Shown here in pieces: positions 1 through 8,606 of a stretch of DNA of 64,000 nt (position 1 is its first letter; each line of letters opens with the position of its first letter). Both the position numbers and the translations under genes were made by a program. This DNA comes from Deltaproteobacteria bacterium (GTDB taxonomy: Bacteria; Desulfobacterota; Desulfomonilia; UBA1062): NCBI GenBank assembly GCA_018433085.1, contig JAHDRW010000008.1, forward strand, positions 248,001-312,000, written 5' to 3'. The notes under the pieces were generated by a model. It saw only the letters and a program-made list of their open reading frames with translations. It did not search any database and was not told the origin of the DNA.

Positions 1-90
1 GTCGTTTTTTCGTCCGAGATCGGCGATCACGGAGGAGAGATCGTCCTTGATCCCTTCGGGGAGGTCAATGGCTACGAACGTCCGTATCAT
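1..90 (-). CDS. thpR: RNA 2',3'-cyclic phosphodiesterase (2'-5' RNA ligase family), N-terminal part
   Basis: Only the first 30 codons are inside the window; the gene runs off the left edge. The N-terminus reads MIRTFVAIDLPE, the typical opening of ThpR/LigT proteins, which hydrolyse 2',3'-cyclic phosphates on RNA ends. The two catalytic HxTx motifs would lie outside the window. The ATG at 90 follows a GAGG about 9 bases upstream and lies inside the end of cinA (26-base overlap), so translation is probably coupled. The order pgpA-cinA-thpR is common in Desulfobacterota and supports the call. Confidence 0.75.
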   Translation of the reverse strand, partial: MIRTFVAIDLPEGIKDDLSSVIADLGRKND

Positions 91-1153
91 GCAGCCATGT
101 CCTCAAGACAAAGAGCGCGGTCTTTGCAAAGGCCATTTTGTTGCCCTGCCGGTCGAATCCGAACCGGAAATCCCTGACCACATGGTCTTCCTTTCCCCCG
201 GCGGCGATCCACACCGTGCCCACCGGCTTTTCTTCAGACCCGCCCGCGGGGCCTGCTATGCCCGTGGTGGCCACGCCGACGTCCGCACCCGTGAGGTCCA
301 GGACACCCTTGAGCATCAATGCCGCAGTCTCGGGGCTCACCGCGCCGTGGCGGGAGAGAATCTCCTCGGAGACCCCGAGTACCCGTGTCTTGATCGCGTT
401 GCTATAGGACACAACCGAGCCCATGAAGTATTCCGAGCTCCCGGGGAGCTGGGTGACGATGTGGGCGATAAGCCCGCCGGTACACGACTCCGCGGTGGCC
501 AGGGTGAAACCCCTGCCTTTGAGCAGGACGGCCACGCTGGCACTCAAGTCTTCCTGCTCCAGGGCAAAGGGGGCGAGTATCCGGCGGACATCCTGCTCGA
601 ACGCCTCGGGGGCGATCACGGCCACCTCCATGTCCCTCGGCAGGTAGCCGCAGGTCTGCGCCAGGTCTCCCAGGCGCCGGGCGATCTCCACCTCTCTGAG
701 GCCGAAAACCGTGACCTCCACGGTCCCAGGCGCGCTCTCGTTGAGCCCCCGGGCCAGGATTCCGAACATGGCATGCGCCTCCCGGGGGACGCCGGGGAGA
801 AAGACGACTCGGGCGCCGTGATCGAAACGCAGGTCGATTCCCCGGGCAGAGCCCACGGGGTTGTCGATCTCGGGATACAGCCGGGCATCGCCGGAAGCGG
901 CCAGCATCTCGACCGCCCGGTGCGTGGTGTCGTCCGGGGTCAGCCCCAGCCCTCCGGTGACAAGGATCAGGTCGTTTGTCCGGGCGAGATCGCGCACCGT
1001 CTTTACGAGCCTTTCCGGGCTGTCTCCAATGACGCGGACCTCGTCCATGGAGACGCCCCGCGAGGTCATCCACGACGCCATGAACCGGATGAGCGCATCC
1101 TGGCGCATTCCCGTGAGGATTTCCGAACCGGTTATGATGATCGAAGCCTTCAC
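65..1153 (-). CDS. cinA: CinA family protein (MoaB-like domain plus NMN deamidase domain)
   Basis: A 362-residue two-domain protein, somewhat shorter than the usual 410-430. Residues ~1-170 form the MoaB/CinA-type domain, with ITGSEILTG at the start and GGLGLTPDDTTH in the middle. Residues ~205-360 form the PncC domain with TAESCTGG and SYSNAIK, the region that deamidates nicotinamide mononucleotide in characterised homologues. The pyridine-nucleotide salvage role is known for the family; the N-terminal domain's activity varies between homologues. The start overlaps the end of pgpA by four bases and the end overlaps thpR, so the three genes are almost certainly one transcript. Confidence 0.9.
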   Translation of the reverse strand: MKASIIITGSEILTGMRQDALIRFMASWMTSRGVSMDEVRVIGDSPERLVKTVRDLARTNDLILVTGGLGLTPDDTTHRAVEMLAASGDARLYPEIDNPVGSARGIDLRFDHGARVVFLPGVPREAHAMFGILARGLNESAPGTVEVTVFGLREVEIARRLGDLAQTCGYLPRDMEVAVIAPEAFEQDVRRILAPFALEQEDLSASVAVLLKGRGFTLATAESCTGGLIAHIVTQLPGSSEYFMGSVVSYSNAIKTRVLGVSEEILSRHGAVSPETAALMLKGVLDLTGADVGVATTGIAGPAGGSEEKPVGTVWIAAGGKEDHVVRDFRFGFDRQGNKMAFAKTALFVLRTWLHDTDVRSH

Positions 1154-1614
1154 CCGGGCCTCCTGAGCACCTTGAGGGCGCCTGCCAGTACGCCTGCGCT
1201 GATCGCGCCCGCCGCCACGTCGTCCATCATGACCCCGAACCCTGCGGGCAGCCTCTCCAACTGTCTTATCGGGGGCGGCTTGGTGATGTCGAAGAGGCGG
1301 AAGATCATCGCGCCGAGAAAGATCTCGCGAAACCCTCGGGGCCTGGCGAGCATGGTGATCAGCACGCCCGAGACCTCATCGATCACCACCCGCTGGGGAT
1401 CTTTTCCCCAACAGCTTTCCATCCGCGAGGACGATGCAATCCCCGCTATGGTTATCAGCGCGGTAACGAGAAGATAACGCGGCAGAGAGAGCTTCCGGAG
1501 GACCAGATACAGCGGCAGCGCGGCGAAGGTCCCCACCGTCCCCGGGGCCTTCGGCGCGTAACCCGCGCCGAAAAACGTGGAGACGACCCGGCAGAGAGCA
1601 TCGACGAAGGACAT
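1150..1614 (-). CDS. pgpA: phosphatidylglycerophosphatase A
   Basis: A 154-residue membrane enzyme that dephosphorylates phosphatidylglycerol phosphate in anionic phospholipid synthesis. The three family blocks are visible: GYAPKAPGTVGT near the N-terminus, QRVVIDEVSG in the middle, and FRLFDITKPPPI followed by GVMMDDVAAG near the C-terminus, where the acidic residues bind metal. Hydrophobic stretches lie between them, as expected for an inner-membrane protein. It begins three bases after the ModE-like gene and overlaps cinA by four bases. Confidence 0.93.
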   Translation of the reverse strand: MSFVDALCRVVSTFFGAGYAPKAPGTVGTFAALPLYLVLRKLSLPRYLLVTALITIAGIASSSRMESCWGKDPQRVVIDEVSGVLITMLARPRGFREIFLGAMIFRLFDITKPPPIRQLERLPAGFGVMMDDVAAGAISAGVLAGALKVLRRPG

Positions 1615-1617
1615 GGG

Positions 1618-1974
1618 TTATTCTTGCGCCGGTCCGATGTCTTCAATCTTGTCAATGATCCGGGAAAGGGGGCCGGCGGAAACGAGCCTGTCCATTTCTC
1701 TGAGGATTTCCTGAAAGTGCTTCAGGACCAGTTCCCCCTCAGGGGTCAGGTTTGCACCGGTTCGCCCGTGTCTCCCCTTCTCCAGCAGACCTATCCCCAG
1801 CCTGTCTTCGTACTCTCTGACCTTCCCCCATGCCGCCCGGTATGACATGCCGAGCTCCTGGGCGGCCTTGTGGAGAGACCCTGTTTCGGCCACGAGATCG
1901 AGGAGCTTGTAAATCCCCATGCCGAACACCGTGTTTCCGTCCTTTTCAATCCAGATCTTGTATGCGAATTCCAT
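1618..1974 (-). CDS. ModE-like winged-helix transcriptional regulator (no molybdate-binding domain)
   Basis: A 118-residue protein corresponding to the N-terminal DNA-binding domain of ModE. The helix-turn-helix is around residues 20-60 (LLDLVAETGSLHKAAQELG, then SYRAAWGKV), followed by a wing with RTGANLTPEG. The C-terminal molbindin domains of full ModE are absent, as in the many short ModE-like proteins of Desulfobacterota, so molybdate sensing cannot be assumed. It is first gene of the pgpA-cinA-thpR run and may control it. No clear ribosome binding site precedes the ATG at 1974, so the start is less certain than the family call. Confidence 0.8.
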   Translation of the reverse strand: MEFAYKIWIEKDGNTVFGMGIYKLLDLVAETGSLHKAAQELGMSYRAAWGKVREYEDRLGIGLLEKGRHGRTGANLTPEGELVLKHFQEILREMDRLVSAGPLSRIIDKIEDIGPAQE

Positions 1975-2132
1975 AGGACATGGATACCATTATGCACGCA
2001 AAGAATCAATGGTGCGAAAACTCTTGGAAAATACAGGAATTCAGAGGGCCGCCACACGGTTTTCAGTTGATTGCGAAGGCGTTTATGCGCTATGGAAATC
2101 CTTCAGAAAAGGAGTGGTAAAAAGAGGATCGT

Positions 2133-3428
2133 ATGACAGAGTGCTATATCAAGGATTTCCCCCGGCACGTGGGGGAAGATGTCGTTATCAAGGGCTGGGT
2201 CTCCAACAGGAGATCGAGCGGCAGGGTCTCGTTCCTGCTCATCCGGGACGGAAGCGGCCTGTGTCAGGCCATAGCCGAGCGCGAGGTGCTCGGAGACGCC
2301 TATCAGGAGATCAAGAAGATCCCCCTGGAGTCGTCCCTCGAGGTGCAGGGAAAGGTGGTGGGTGAGAGCCGCTCACCGGGCGGATACGAGCTGCACGTCT
2401 CGCGGGTGGGGATCATCCACAAGTCCCAAGAGGAATTCCCCATCGGCAAGAAGGAGCACGGGCCCGATTTCCTGCTGAACAACCGCCACCTCTGGCTCCG
2501 GTCGAGCCGTCAGACAGCCATCATGCGGGTGCGCGACACCCTGGTGCGGTATATCAGGGAATATTTCCATAAAAACGACTTCACCCTGATCGATTCGCCC
2601 ATCTTCACCACCACCTGCGGAGAGGACACCTCGAGCCTCTTTTCCGTGGACTATTTCGATCTGGGCAAGGCCTTCCTCTCGCAGACCGGCCAGCTCTATC
2701 TGGAGGCCGCCATCTTCGGACTGGGCAAGGTCTATTGTTTCGGCCCCACCTTCCGGGCCGAGCGCTCCAAGACCAGGCGCCATCTGATCGAATTCTGGAT
2801 GGTCGAGGCCGAGGCCGCGTTCTTCGACCACGACCGCAACCTCGCCCTGCAGGAGGACTTCGTCTCATACATCGTGCAGAACACCATTGCCGATCGGGCC
2901 GAGGAGCTGGCCTCTCTGGAGCGGGACATCGAGCCTCTGAAAAAAATCGTGCCGCCCTTTTACCGCATCAGCTACGACGATGCCCTGTCCATCCTCCGGG
3001 ATAAGGGATCGGACATCGAGTGGGGCACGGACCTGGGCGCAGACGACGAGACCCTGATCACGAGCCTCTACGACAAGCCCGTGTTCATCGAAAACTATCC
3101 CCGGAAGGTCAAGGCCTTCTACATGAAGCAACACCCCGAGAAGCCCGACTATGTCAAGTGCGCCGACCTCCTGGCGCCCGAGGGCTACGGCGAGATCATC
3201 GGGGGCTCGGAACGCGAGAACGACTATGACAAGCTCATGCAGGCCATCCGGGAGAACAACCTGGATCCCGAGCGGTACGGCTGGTACCTCGACCTGAGAA
3301 AGTACGGCAGCGTCCCCCATTCGGGGTTCGGCCTGGGCGTCGAGCGCACACTGTCCTGGATCTGCGGCCTCAAGCACGTACGGGAAACCATACCCTTCCC
3401 CAGAATGATCTACCGGGCATACCCCTGA
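2133..3428 (+). CDS. asnS: asparagine--tRNA ligase
   Basis: A 431-residue class IIb aminoacyl-tRNA synthetase that charges tRNA-Asn. Residues ~1-110 form the OB-fold anticodon domain (VVIKGWVSNRRSSGRVSF). The catalytic core carries motif 2 around TFRAERSKTRRHLIEFWMVE and motif 3 GFGLGVERTLSWICG near the C-terminus, ending in PFPRMIYRAYP as AsnRS does. The residues after HL in motif 2 fit AsnRS rather than AspRS. The ATG follows AGAGGA with normal spacing. A terminator-like hairpin follows the gene, so it is probably a single-gene unit. Confidence 0.95.
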   Translation: MTECYIKDFPRHVGEDVVIKGWVSNRRSSGRVSFLLIRDGSGLCQAIAEREVLGDAYQEIKKIPLESSLEVQGKVVGESRSPGGYELHVSRVGIIHKSQEEFPIGKKEHGPDFLLNNRHLWLRSSRQTAIMRVRDTLVRYIREYFHKNDFTLIDSPIFTTTCGEDTSSLFSVDYFDLGKAFLSQTGQLYLEAAIFGLGKVYCFGPTFRAERSKTRRHLIEFWMVEAEAAFFDHDRNLALQEDFVSYIVQNTIADRAEELASLERDIEPLKKIVPPFYRISYDDALSILRDKGSDIEWGTDLGADDETLITSLYDKPVFIENYPRKVKAFYMKQHPEKPDYVKCADLLAPEGYGEIIGGSERENDYDKLMQAIRENNLDPERYGWYLDLRKYGSVPHSGFGLGVERTLSWICGLKHVRETIPFPRMIYRAYP

Positions 3429-3443
3429 TCGGGACGTGATCGG

Positions 3444-3469
3444 GGACGGGTTCACATTTCCCGTTTTTT
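3444..3469 (+). terminator. Rho-independent terminator after asnS
   Basis: ACGGG (3446-3450) pairs with CCCGT (3460-3464) across a nine-base loop and is followed directly by a run of T. It starts about 16 bases after the asnS stop codon. A second, imperfect hairpin without a T run lies at 3486-3506. Confidence 0.7.
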
Positions 3470-3592
3470 CCTTGCCTCCGCAGGTGGGATTCCCGCTTGG
3501 GAACCCGGATTATGTCTCCAGCCCGAAGGATCTCCTGATGGAGGTCAGGAAAAGATGGTGTATAATCCGGGATACTGCACGGAGGACCCCAC

Positions 3593-4738
3593 ATGATCAT
3601 TACGATCTTGGGTACCGAATCATTGGGAGTTCGCGGCCTTTCCTGTTCAGTCCGGTTACACGGAAGGCGGATCGTCATCGATCCCGGCGTCGCACTGGGC
3701 TGGTCTCGTTACGGGTTTTTGCCGCATCCGTTCCAGATCGCGATCGGCGCAGGGGTCAGAGAGGAGATCATCGAAGAGCTCAGAAACGCCGACGATGTCG
3801 TTTTCAGCCATTTTGACGGAGACCACTGTCCTTTGTCCGAGCCGAACCCCTACCAGTTGGGCATTCACGAGGTAAGAAACGTTCTATCGAATTGCCGGAT
3901 CTGGGCAAAGGGGCCGGACAACTCTTCTCCGACGCAGTTGCGAAGAAGGACCGAACTAACCGAAGCGATACGGAAGGACATACCGGGCGCTGATGGAATG
4001 AGCGCAGGCCCTCTGGAATTCTCTTTCTCCGTTCCCCACGGGCAACAGGGCGAAAAAGGCACTATGGTGATGATGAGCAGGATTGAGGAGGGCGGGGTCG
4101 CTTTTGTCCACGCCTCGGATATTCAGCTCCTGGATGGAAAGACAACGGAACTCATTCTGGACTGGAAACCGGACATCCTCCTGGCTTCCGGTCCGCCCTT
4201 GTACCGCTATTCCTCCTCTCCCTCGTTTCAGGCGCAAAGGCAGGCGGCCTGGGAAAACGCATTGAAGTTGTCGGAGCACATCGATACGCTGATCATAGAC
4301 CACCACCTATTCAGGTCCGAAGAGGGATCTGCATGGCTGGACAGGCTGAGACGCACCGCTCGCGGCAGGGTTCTGTGCGCCGCGGATTTCATGCAGAGGG
4401 AACCCCTCTTCCTTGAGGCCTGGCGGAAAAAGCTCTATGAATGGCTCCCCGTTCCCAGAGGCTGGCACGATGATTATCGTCAGGGGAAGGTCGGTTTTGA
4501 TGAGTATCGAGTCAGGGGGTGGGAGGCCTTGCGCGAAAAGGGAAGAATCAAGCCCTGCAAGTGGTATGACTGCTGCCCTATCAAGGCATATACCGATGCG
4601 GGGAGGCTGGAGAGATACTGGGTTGAGCATTATTGCCTGGTGAGAAACAGGGCGTGCATCCGGTATCGGATGGAAGAGGCCGGGGAATACCATCCGGACA
4701 ACATGCTGCCGAATGGTGAAATCAGGGAAGACTTGTAG
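3593..4738 (+). CDS. UPF0282-like metallo-beta-lactamase-fold protein with C-terminal cysteine module
   Basis: A 381-residue protein. The N-terminal ~300 residues resemble the UPF0282 branch of the metallo-beta-lactamase fold: LGTESLGVRGL at the start, IDPGVALGWSRYG, and the metal motif HFDGDH at residues 73-78, a variant of HxHxDH. Further histidines occur at VPHGQQG and DHHLF. Residues ~320-375 add a module with five cysteines (C322, C327, C328, C348, C355) followed by HPDNMLPNG, which may bind zinc or an Fe-S cluster. The substrate is unknown; UPF0282 proteins are best known from archaea. The gene stands alone between the asnS terminator and a tRNA gene. Confidence 0.7.
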   Translation: MIITILGTESLGVRGLSCSVRLHGRRIVIDPGVALGWSRYGFLPHPFQIAIGAGVREEIIEELRNADDVVFSHFDGDHCPLSEPNPYQLGIHEVRNVLSNCRIWAKGPDNSSPTQLRRRTELTEAIRKDIPGADGMSAGPLEFSFSVPHGQQGEKGTMVMMSRIEEGGVAFVHASDIQLLDGKTTELILDWKPDILLASGPPLYRYSSSPSFQAQRQAAWENALKLSEHIDTLIIDHHLFRSEEGSAWLDRLRRTARGRVLCAADFMQREPLFLEAWRKKLYEWLPVPRGWHDDYRQGKVGFDEYRVRGWEALREKGRIKPCKWYDCCPIKAYTDAGRLERYWVEHYCLVRNRACIRYRMEEAGEYHPDNMLPNGEIREDL

Positions 4739-5014
4739 CCGCCCGCTATAAAAAACGATACATTGCAGCCCTTGTCCTCTCTACGGTGAGTCAGTCTTTC
4801 ACCGCCCACAAGATGGAGTATGGTTGTTCGCATGGAAGGAGCGGCAATCAATGGTACAGACCTTTGGAGGGCAGGCTCTTCGATCCTTTCGAGGCAGCAT
4901 GCTTGAACGGGGATCGGACCCATCCTTTTCAAGTCCTTCAGAAGCGAACTTCACAAGGAGGGTTGAAACGATAATCAGACGTGACCCATCTGCTCCAGAG
5001 ATAAAAAGGAAGGT

Positions 5015-5089
5015 TGGAGCGGGAAACGGGATTCGAACCCGCGACTTTAACCTTGGCAAGGTTACACTCTACCACTGAGTTATTCCCGC
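5015..5089 (-). tRNA. tRNA-Gly (anticodon GCC)
   Basis: Reading the minus strand, GCGGGAA at the 5' end pairs with TTCCCGC, followed by discriminator T and an encoded CCA (5015-5017). The D arm has ACTC/GAGT, the anticodon stem-loop is TAACC-TTGCCAA-GGTTA with GCC at 5057-5055, and the T arm contains GGTTCGAAT. All four stems close normally. Confidence 0.96.
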
Positions 5090-5104
5090 CCAAAAACAAA
5101 CCAC

Positions 5105-5133
5105 CTTATAAGCAACTCCTTTTTCTTTGTCAA
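5105..5133 (-). promoter_or_regulatory. sigma-70 promoter for tRNA-Gly
   Basis: On the minus strand TTGACA (5133-5128) is followed after exactly 17 bases by TATAAG (5110-5105). The expected start point falls about 10 bases before the mature tRNA 5' end. Confidence 0.75.
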
Positions 5134-5247
5134 GTTGCATTTCCCTCATCGAGGACCGGGCCTGCCACTCGTATCTTTTCCATCCACGATATCCCCTTCA
5201 CATGCCGATACCGGTCTGGTCCCATCCATTTCCCGTACCCGGATCCA

Positions 5248-5275
5248 TTGACAATTTTTATCGTCCTCTTACTTT
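5248..5275 (+). promoter_or_regulatory. possible promoter of the phaE-phaC operon
   Basis: TTGACA (5248-5253) is followed after 16 bases by TACTTT (5270-5275), a full -35 match with a weak -10. It lies about 90 bases before the phaE start codon in an otherwise gene-free stretch. Confidence 0.4.
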
Positions 5276-5367
5276 CACTCTTATGGTTTTCCCTTAGGAG
5301 GCTTGCGTTTTATCCCTGTAAGAGGAAGCTGCCTGCCCATTCAAATGACAAAGGAAAGAGGTGGTTC

Positions 5368-6252
5368 ATGAACGAGAACGAACACACAATGCCCGATCTG
5401 CAGACCATGGTCATGGAATGGCTCAAGGCCGCCGGCAGGTTCTGGGGTGAAACGGGGCGGGAAGAGGCCGGTCCGGCGGATGGGGATGGGCGGCCAAGGC
5501 AGGCCGAGAGCTTCTCGACAGAGGCATACGCCGCGATGATGAAAACCTACCACGCCGTCTCGTCGGCCATGAGCGAGCCATCGGCAATGGATTCGCTCTT
5601 CCGCACCACCACGATTCTCCCCGACATCACGACCACCCTTCTTGTCACGGGAATGAGGGGATATTTCGCTCTCCAGCAACAGATCGTCGACAAGATCGAA
5701 AGGATAGGAAACAGCTCGGATTCATACCGTTTCGACACTATCGATCAGGAAACCCTCCGAGCCTGGTCCGAGATTTACCAGAAGGAAATCAGGCAGTATT
5801 TCAATATACCCCAGCTCGGGCTGAGCAGATTCTACCAGGAGAGGGTCAACCAGGCCCTGGACAAGCTCAATATTTTCAGCACGTCCCTGGCGGAGTTTCT
5901 TCAGCTCCTCTCTCTGCCGTTTGAAAAGTCCTATCGCATGATGCACGAGAAGGTCGAGGAGCTTACCCGCTCGGGCAACCTGCCCGAAGACTCCAGGGCC
6001 TATTATCAGATGTGGGTCAAGATACTCGAAGGACACTTCATGACCCTCTTTCAGTCACCCGAGTATAACAAAACGCTTGGGGAAACAATGGACGCCCTGG
6101 AAGACTATCTTGCAGCCCGCGGCAGGATTCTCCAGGACATGCTTCAGACCCTGCCTGTTCCCTCGAGAAAGGAGATGGAAGACCTGTGTAAGGAGGTCTA
6201 CCTGCTGAAAAAGAAAATCCGCACACTCGAAAAGGCGAACAGCGAGGAATAG
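5368..6252 (+). CDS. phaE: class III PHA synthase subunit PhaE
   Basis: A 294-residue partner subunit of the class III polyhydroxyalkanoate synthase. It is not catalytic but stabilises and activates PhaC. The protein is rich in amphipathic helices, with a conserved core around residues 70-200 (TTTLLVTGMRGYF, YQKEIRQYFNIPQLGLSRFYQE) and a basic coiled-coil C-terminus (LCKEVYLLKKKIRTLE). The ATG at 5368 follows AAGGAAAGAGG; upstream in-frame codons are not protein-like. phaC follows after 16 bases, the usual order for this two-subunit enzyme. Confidence 0.88.
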   Translation: MNENEHTMPDLQTMVMEWLKAAGRFWGETGREEAGPADGDGRPRQAESFSTEAYAAMMKTYHAVSSAMSEPSAMDSLFRTTTILPDITTTLLVTGMRGYFALQQQIVDKIERIGNSSDSYRFDTIDQETLRAWSEIYQKEIRQYFNIPQLGLSRFYQERVNQALDKLNIFSTSLAEFLQLLSLPFEKSYRMMHEKVEELTRSGNLPEDSRAYYQMWVKILEGHFMTLFQSPEYNKTLGETMDALEDYLAARGRILQDMLQTLPVPSRKEMEDLCKEVYLLKKKIRTLEKANSEE

Positions 6253-6268
6253 CAGGAAAGGAGACACT

Positions 6269-7525
6269 ATGGAGAAACCGAAAATCCCCGTCGATATAAT
6301 TCTGAAGCACCTTGCCGAGCAGGCGGAAGTACACCAGATACGGGTCCAGAAGGCAACGGACGTCCTGCTGAGCGAGCTCGATACCGAGATCGCGGCGACC
6401 CCCTATGAGGTGGTGTATGAAGAAGACCGCGTGAAGCTCAAACACTATAACGCCGTTCTCCCTTCGAACGAGACCATGAGAACACCGCTGCTGGTGGTCT
6501 ATGCCCTCATCAACCGGGAAACCATGCTCGACCTTCAGCCGCAGCGGAGTGTGGTGAAAAACTTTCTGGCCAACGGGATTAACCTGTATATGGTGGACTG
6601 GGGATACCCCACCTATAAGGACAAGTTCCTCACCATCGACGACCACGTGAACGGCTATATGGACGATATCGTCGACTTTGTCCTGGAGCGGGAAAAGGTC
6701 GAGCAGATCAATCTCATGGGCATCTGCATGGGAGGCACCTTCTGCGTGATCTACTCCGCGCTGCACCCCCACAAGGTCAAGAACCTGGTGACCACGGTCT
6801 GTCCGACAAACTTCGATACCCGGCAGGGGCTGCTGCATATCTGGATGAGATGGCTGGATGTGGACAAGATGATCGACACCTTCGGCAATATGCCCGGAGA
6901 CCTCATGAACTTCGGCTTTCTCCTGCTGAACCCTGCACGCCTGATGATAGACAAGTATATCGGGTTTCTGGAGAACATGGACAACAAACCCTTTGTCGAA
7001 AATTTCGTGAGGATGGAGAAGTGGATATTCGACAGCCCCGACGTACCGGGCGAAACGTTCAGGCAATTCGTCAAGGACATGTACCAGAAAAACCTCCTGA
7101 TCGAAAACAGGCTTGTGATCGGAGGGAGGCACGTGGACTTGAACAAGGTCACCATGCCCATGCTCAACATCTATGCCCAGTATGACCATCTGGTACCCCC
7201 GGAAGCCGCCGAGAAGATCACCGGCGTGGTAGGCAGCAGGGATACAGAAAATGTATGCCTCGATACCGGCCATATAGGCATCTACGTCAGCTCCAAGACA
7301 CAGAAGGAGTTTGCTCCGAAGATCATCAACTGGCTCAAGACGCGCGAAGACCGTTACGAGCCTGCCGGCCGGGATGATACGGAGAGCGCAGTCGAGAGGG
7401 CGAACTCTCCCGTGAAGAATATTTCTCCCAGCGTCAAAAGAAGTGAGGAGTCGGATCATGCCGGAAAAAAAGAACTTTTTTTCGACAATTTGCAGGGTAA
7501 GCAGGGCATTCGGAACCACCCTTGA
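6269..7525 (+). CDS. phaC: class III polyhydroxyalkanoate synthase, catalytic subunit PhaC
   Basis: A 418-residue alpha/beta hydrolase that polymerises (R)-3-hydroxyacyl-CoA into PHA on the granule surface. The lipase-like box GICMGG puts the nucleophile at Cys153; the matching acid is Asp306 (QYDHLVPP) and the base His335 (DTGHIGIYV), the same spacing as in known class III enzymes. NGINLYMVDWGYP is typical of PhaC. Residues beyond ~360 form a polar tail longer than usual, and its last 68 bases overlap the next gene in another frame. AGGAAAGGAGA precedes the ATG. It forms the synthase with phaE immediately upstream. Confidence 0.92.
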   Translation: MEKPKIPVDIILKHLAEQAEVHQIRVQKATDVLLSELDTEIAATPYEVVYEEDRVKLKHYNAVLPSNETMRTPLLVVYALINRETMLDLQPQRSVVKNFLANGINLYMVDWGYPTYKDKFLTIDDHVNGYMDDIVDFVLEREKVEQINLMGICMGGTFCVIYSALHPHKVKNLVTTVCPTNFDTRQGLLHIWMRWLDVDKMIDTFGNMPGDLMNFGFLLLNPARLMIDKYIGFLENMDNKPFVENFVRMEKWIFDSPDVPGETFRQFVKDMYQKNLLIENRLVIGGRHVDLNKVTMPMLNIYAQYDHLVPPEAAEKITGVVGSRDTENVCLDTGHIGIYVSSKTQKEFAPKIINWLKTREDRYEPAGRDDTESAVERANSPVKNISPSVKRSEESDHAGKKELFFDNLQGKQGIRNHP

Positions 7526-8510
7526 GAAGGAGGATCTGCTGGATCTGGTCGTCCGGAGCGCCATCGAAACCATGAACGGCAAGGCCGCCAGCCTGTTCAT
7601 GCAGGATGAAAACCGGAAGAGCGCTCTGTACTTCCCCATCGCGCAGAGGGGCCTGTCCAAGGACTATCTCCACATGGAACCCAGCGAGGCGAAGCGAGCC
7701 GCTGACGAGATTCTCACGAAAGGCTACATCGCCATATACGATGCCACGAAGGACCCCCGCGTTCACCATCACGAGTTGAAAAAGACCGAGGGAATCGCCT
7801 CCATCCTGGTGGTGCCCGTCATGGCCAGAGACCTGGTGATCGGGGTTCTCGGCCTGTACACCGCCGAACACCGGAGGTTCTCGAGCGACGAGATCGAATT
7901 CCTCACCGCGCTGGCCGAGCAGGGTGGCATGGCCATAGAACGCGCCCGTCTCGTGGAGCAGATCCGCAAGAACACCGAACTCTTCCTCGACCTCTCCGCG
8001 AGCATCAACTCCAGCCTGGACATCAAGAATATCATGGAGATCCTGACCGTGGATGTTGCGCGGGCGTTCGGGGTCAAGGCCGTATCGGTCAGGCTTCTGA
8101 ACCGGGAAAAGAAGATCCTGCAGCTGGTCACCAGCTATGGGCTGAGCGAGGCATACATCAACAAGGGTCCGGTCTATGCGGAAGAGAGCATTGTCGAAGC
8201 ACTCCAGGGCAAGGTTGTCACGATCCGCGATGCAACCACGGCCGGTGGCGTGCAGTACAAGAAAGAGAAAAAGGCTGAGGGCATCGTATCCATCCTCTGT
8301 GTTCCCATAAAGGCGATGGATGAGGTCATCGGCGTGCTCCGCCTTTACAGCGGCATCCCCAGGGAGTTTACCGAAGACGAGATCATGCTCGCCACGGCCA
8401 TAGCCCATCAGGGCGGGCTCGCCATCCGCAACGCCTCTCTGTATCTTGCGCTCAAAGAAGACATGCAGGATCTCAAACAGGATATCTGGAGCCACCGGAT
8501 GTGGTTTTAG
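7458..8510 (+). CDS. tandem GAF-domain protein in the PHA operon
   Basis: A 350-residue protein made of two GAF domains (about residues 20-165 and 185-335). Each contains the typical SILxVPxxAxDxVIGVLxLY block (SILVVPVMARDLVIGVLGLY and SILCVPIKAMDEVIGVLRLY). No kinase, cyclase, GGDEF or DNA-binding domain follows, so any signal must pass to a partner. It overlaps the end of phaC by 68 bases and lies before phaJ, which suggests a sensing or granule-associated role in PHA metabolism; this is inference. The ATG at 7458 is preferred because GAGGAG lies eight bases before it. Confidence 0.75.
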   Translation: MPEKKNFFSTICRVSRAFGTTLEKEDLLDLVVRSAIETMNGKAASLFMQDENRKSALYFPIAQRGLSKDYLHMEPSEAKRAADEILTKGYIAIYDATKDPRVHHHELKKTEGIASILVVPVMARDLVIGVLGLYTAEHRRFSSDEIEFLTALAEQGGMAIERARLVEQIRKNTELFLDLSASINSSLDIKNIMEILTVDVARAFGVKAVSVRLLNREKKILQLVTSYGLSEAYINKGPVYAEESIVEALQGKVVTIRDATTAGGVQYKKEKKAEGIVSILCVPIKAMDEVIGVLRLYSGIPREFTEDEIMLATAIAHQGGLAIRNASLYLALKEDMQDLKQDIWSHRMWF

Positions 8511-8606
8511 CGCCGCAGGCAGCCGTAGGAACGGTATCAAACCCTCCCCCCGTCTGTCTCGGGATGAGGGAAAGACATGTCCATTGAGAGAACAAAGGAG
8601 ACCCAT

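Noticed and set aside
71-83. Sequence resembling half of the 14-bp TetR palindrome at the cinA-thpR junction
   Set aside because: Only an imperfect match inside coding sequence and away from any promoter.
5303-5371. A 22-codon TTG-started frame ending in the phaE start codon, with AGGAGG before it
   Set aside because: The AGGAGG is only one base from the TTG, too close to serve as a ribosome binding site; more likely chance.
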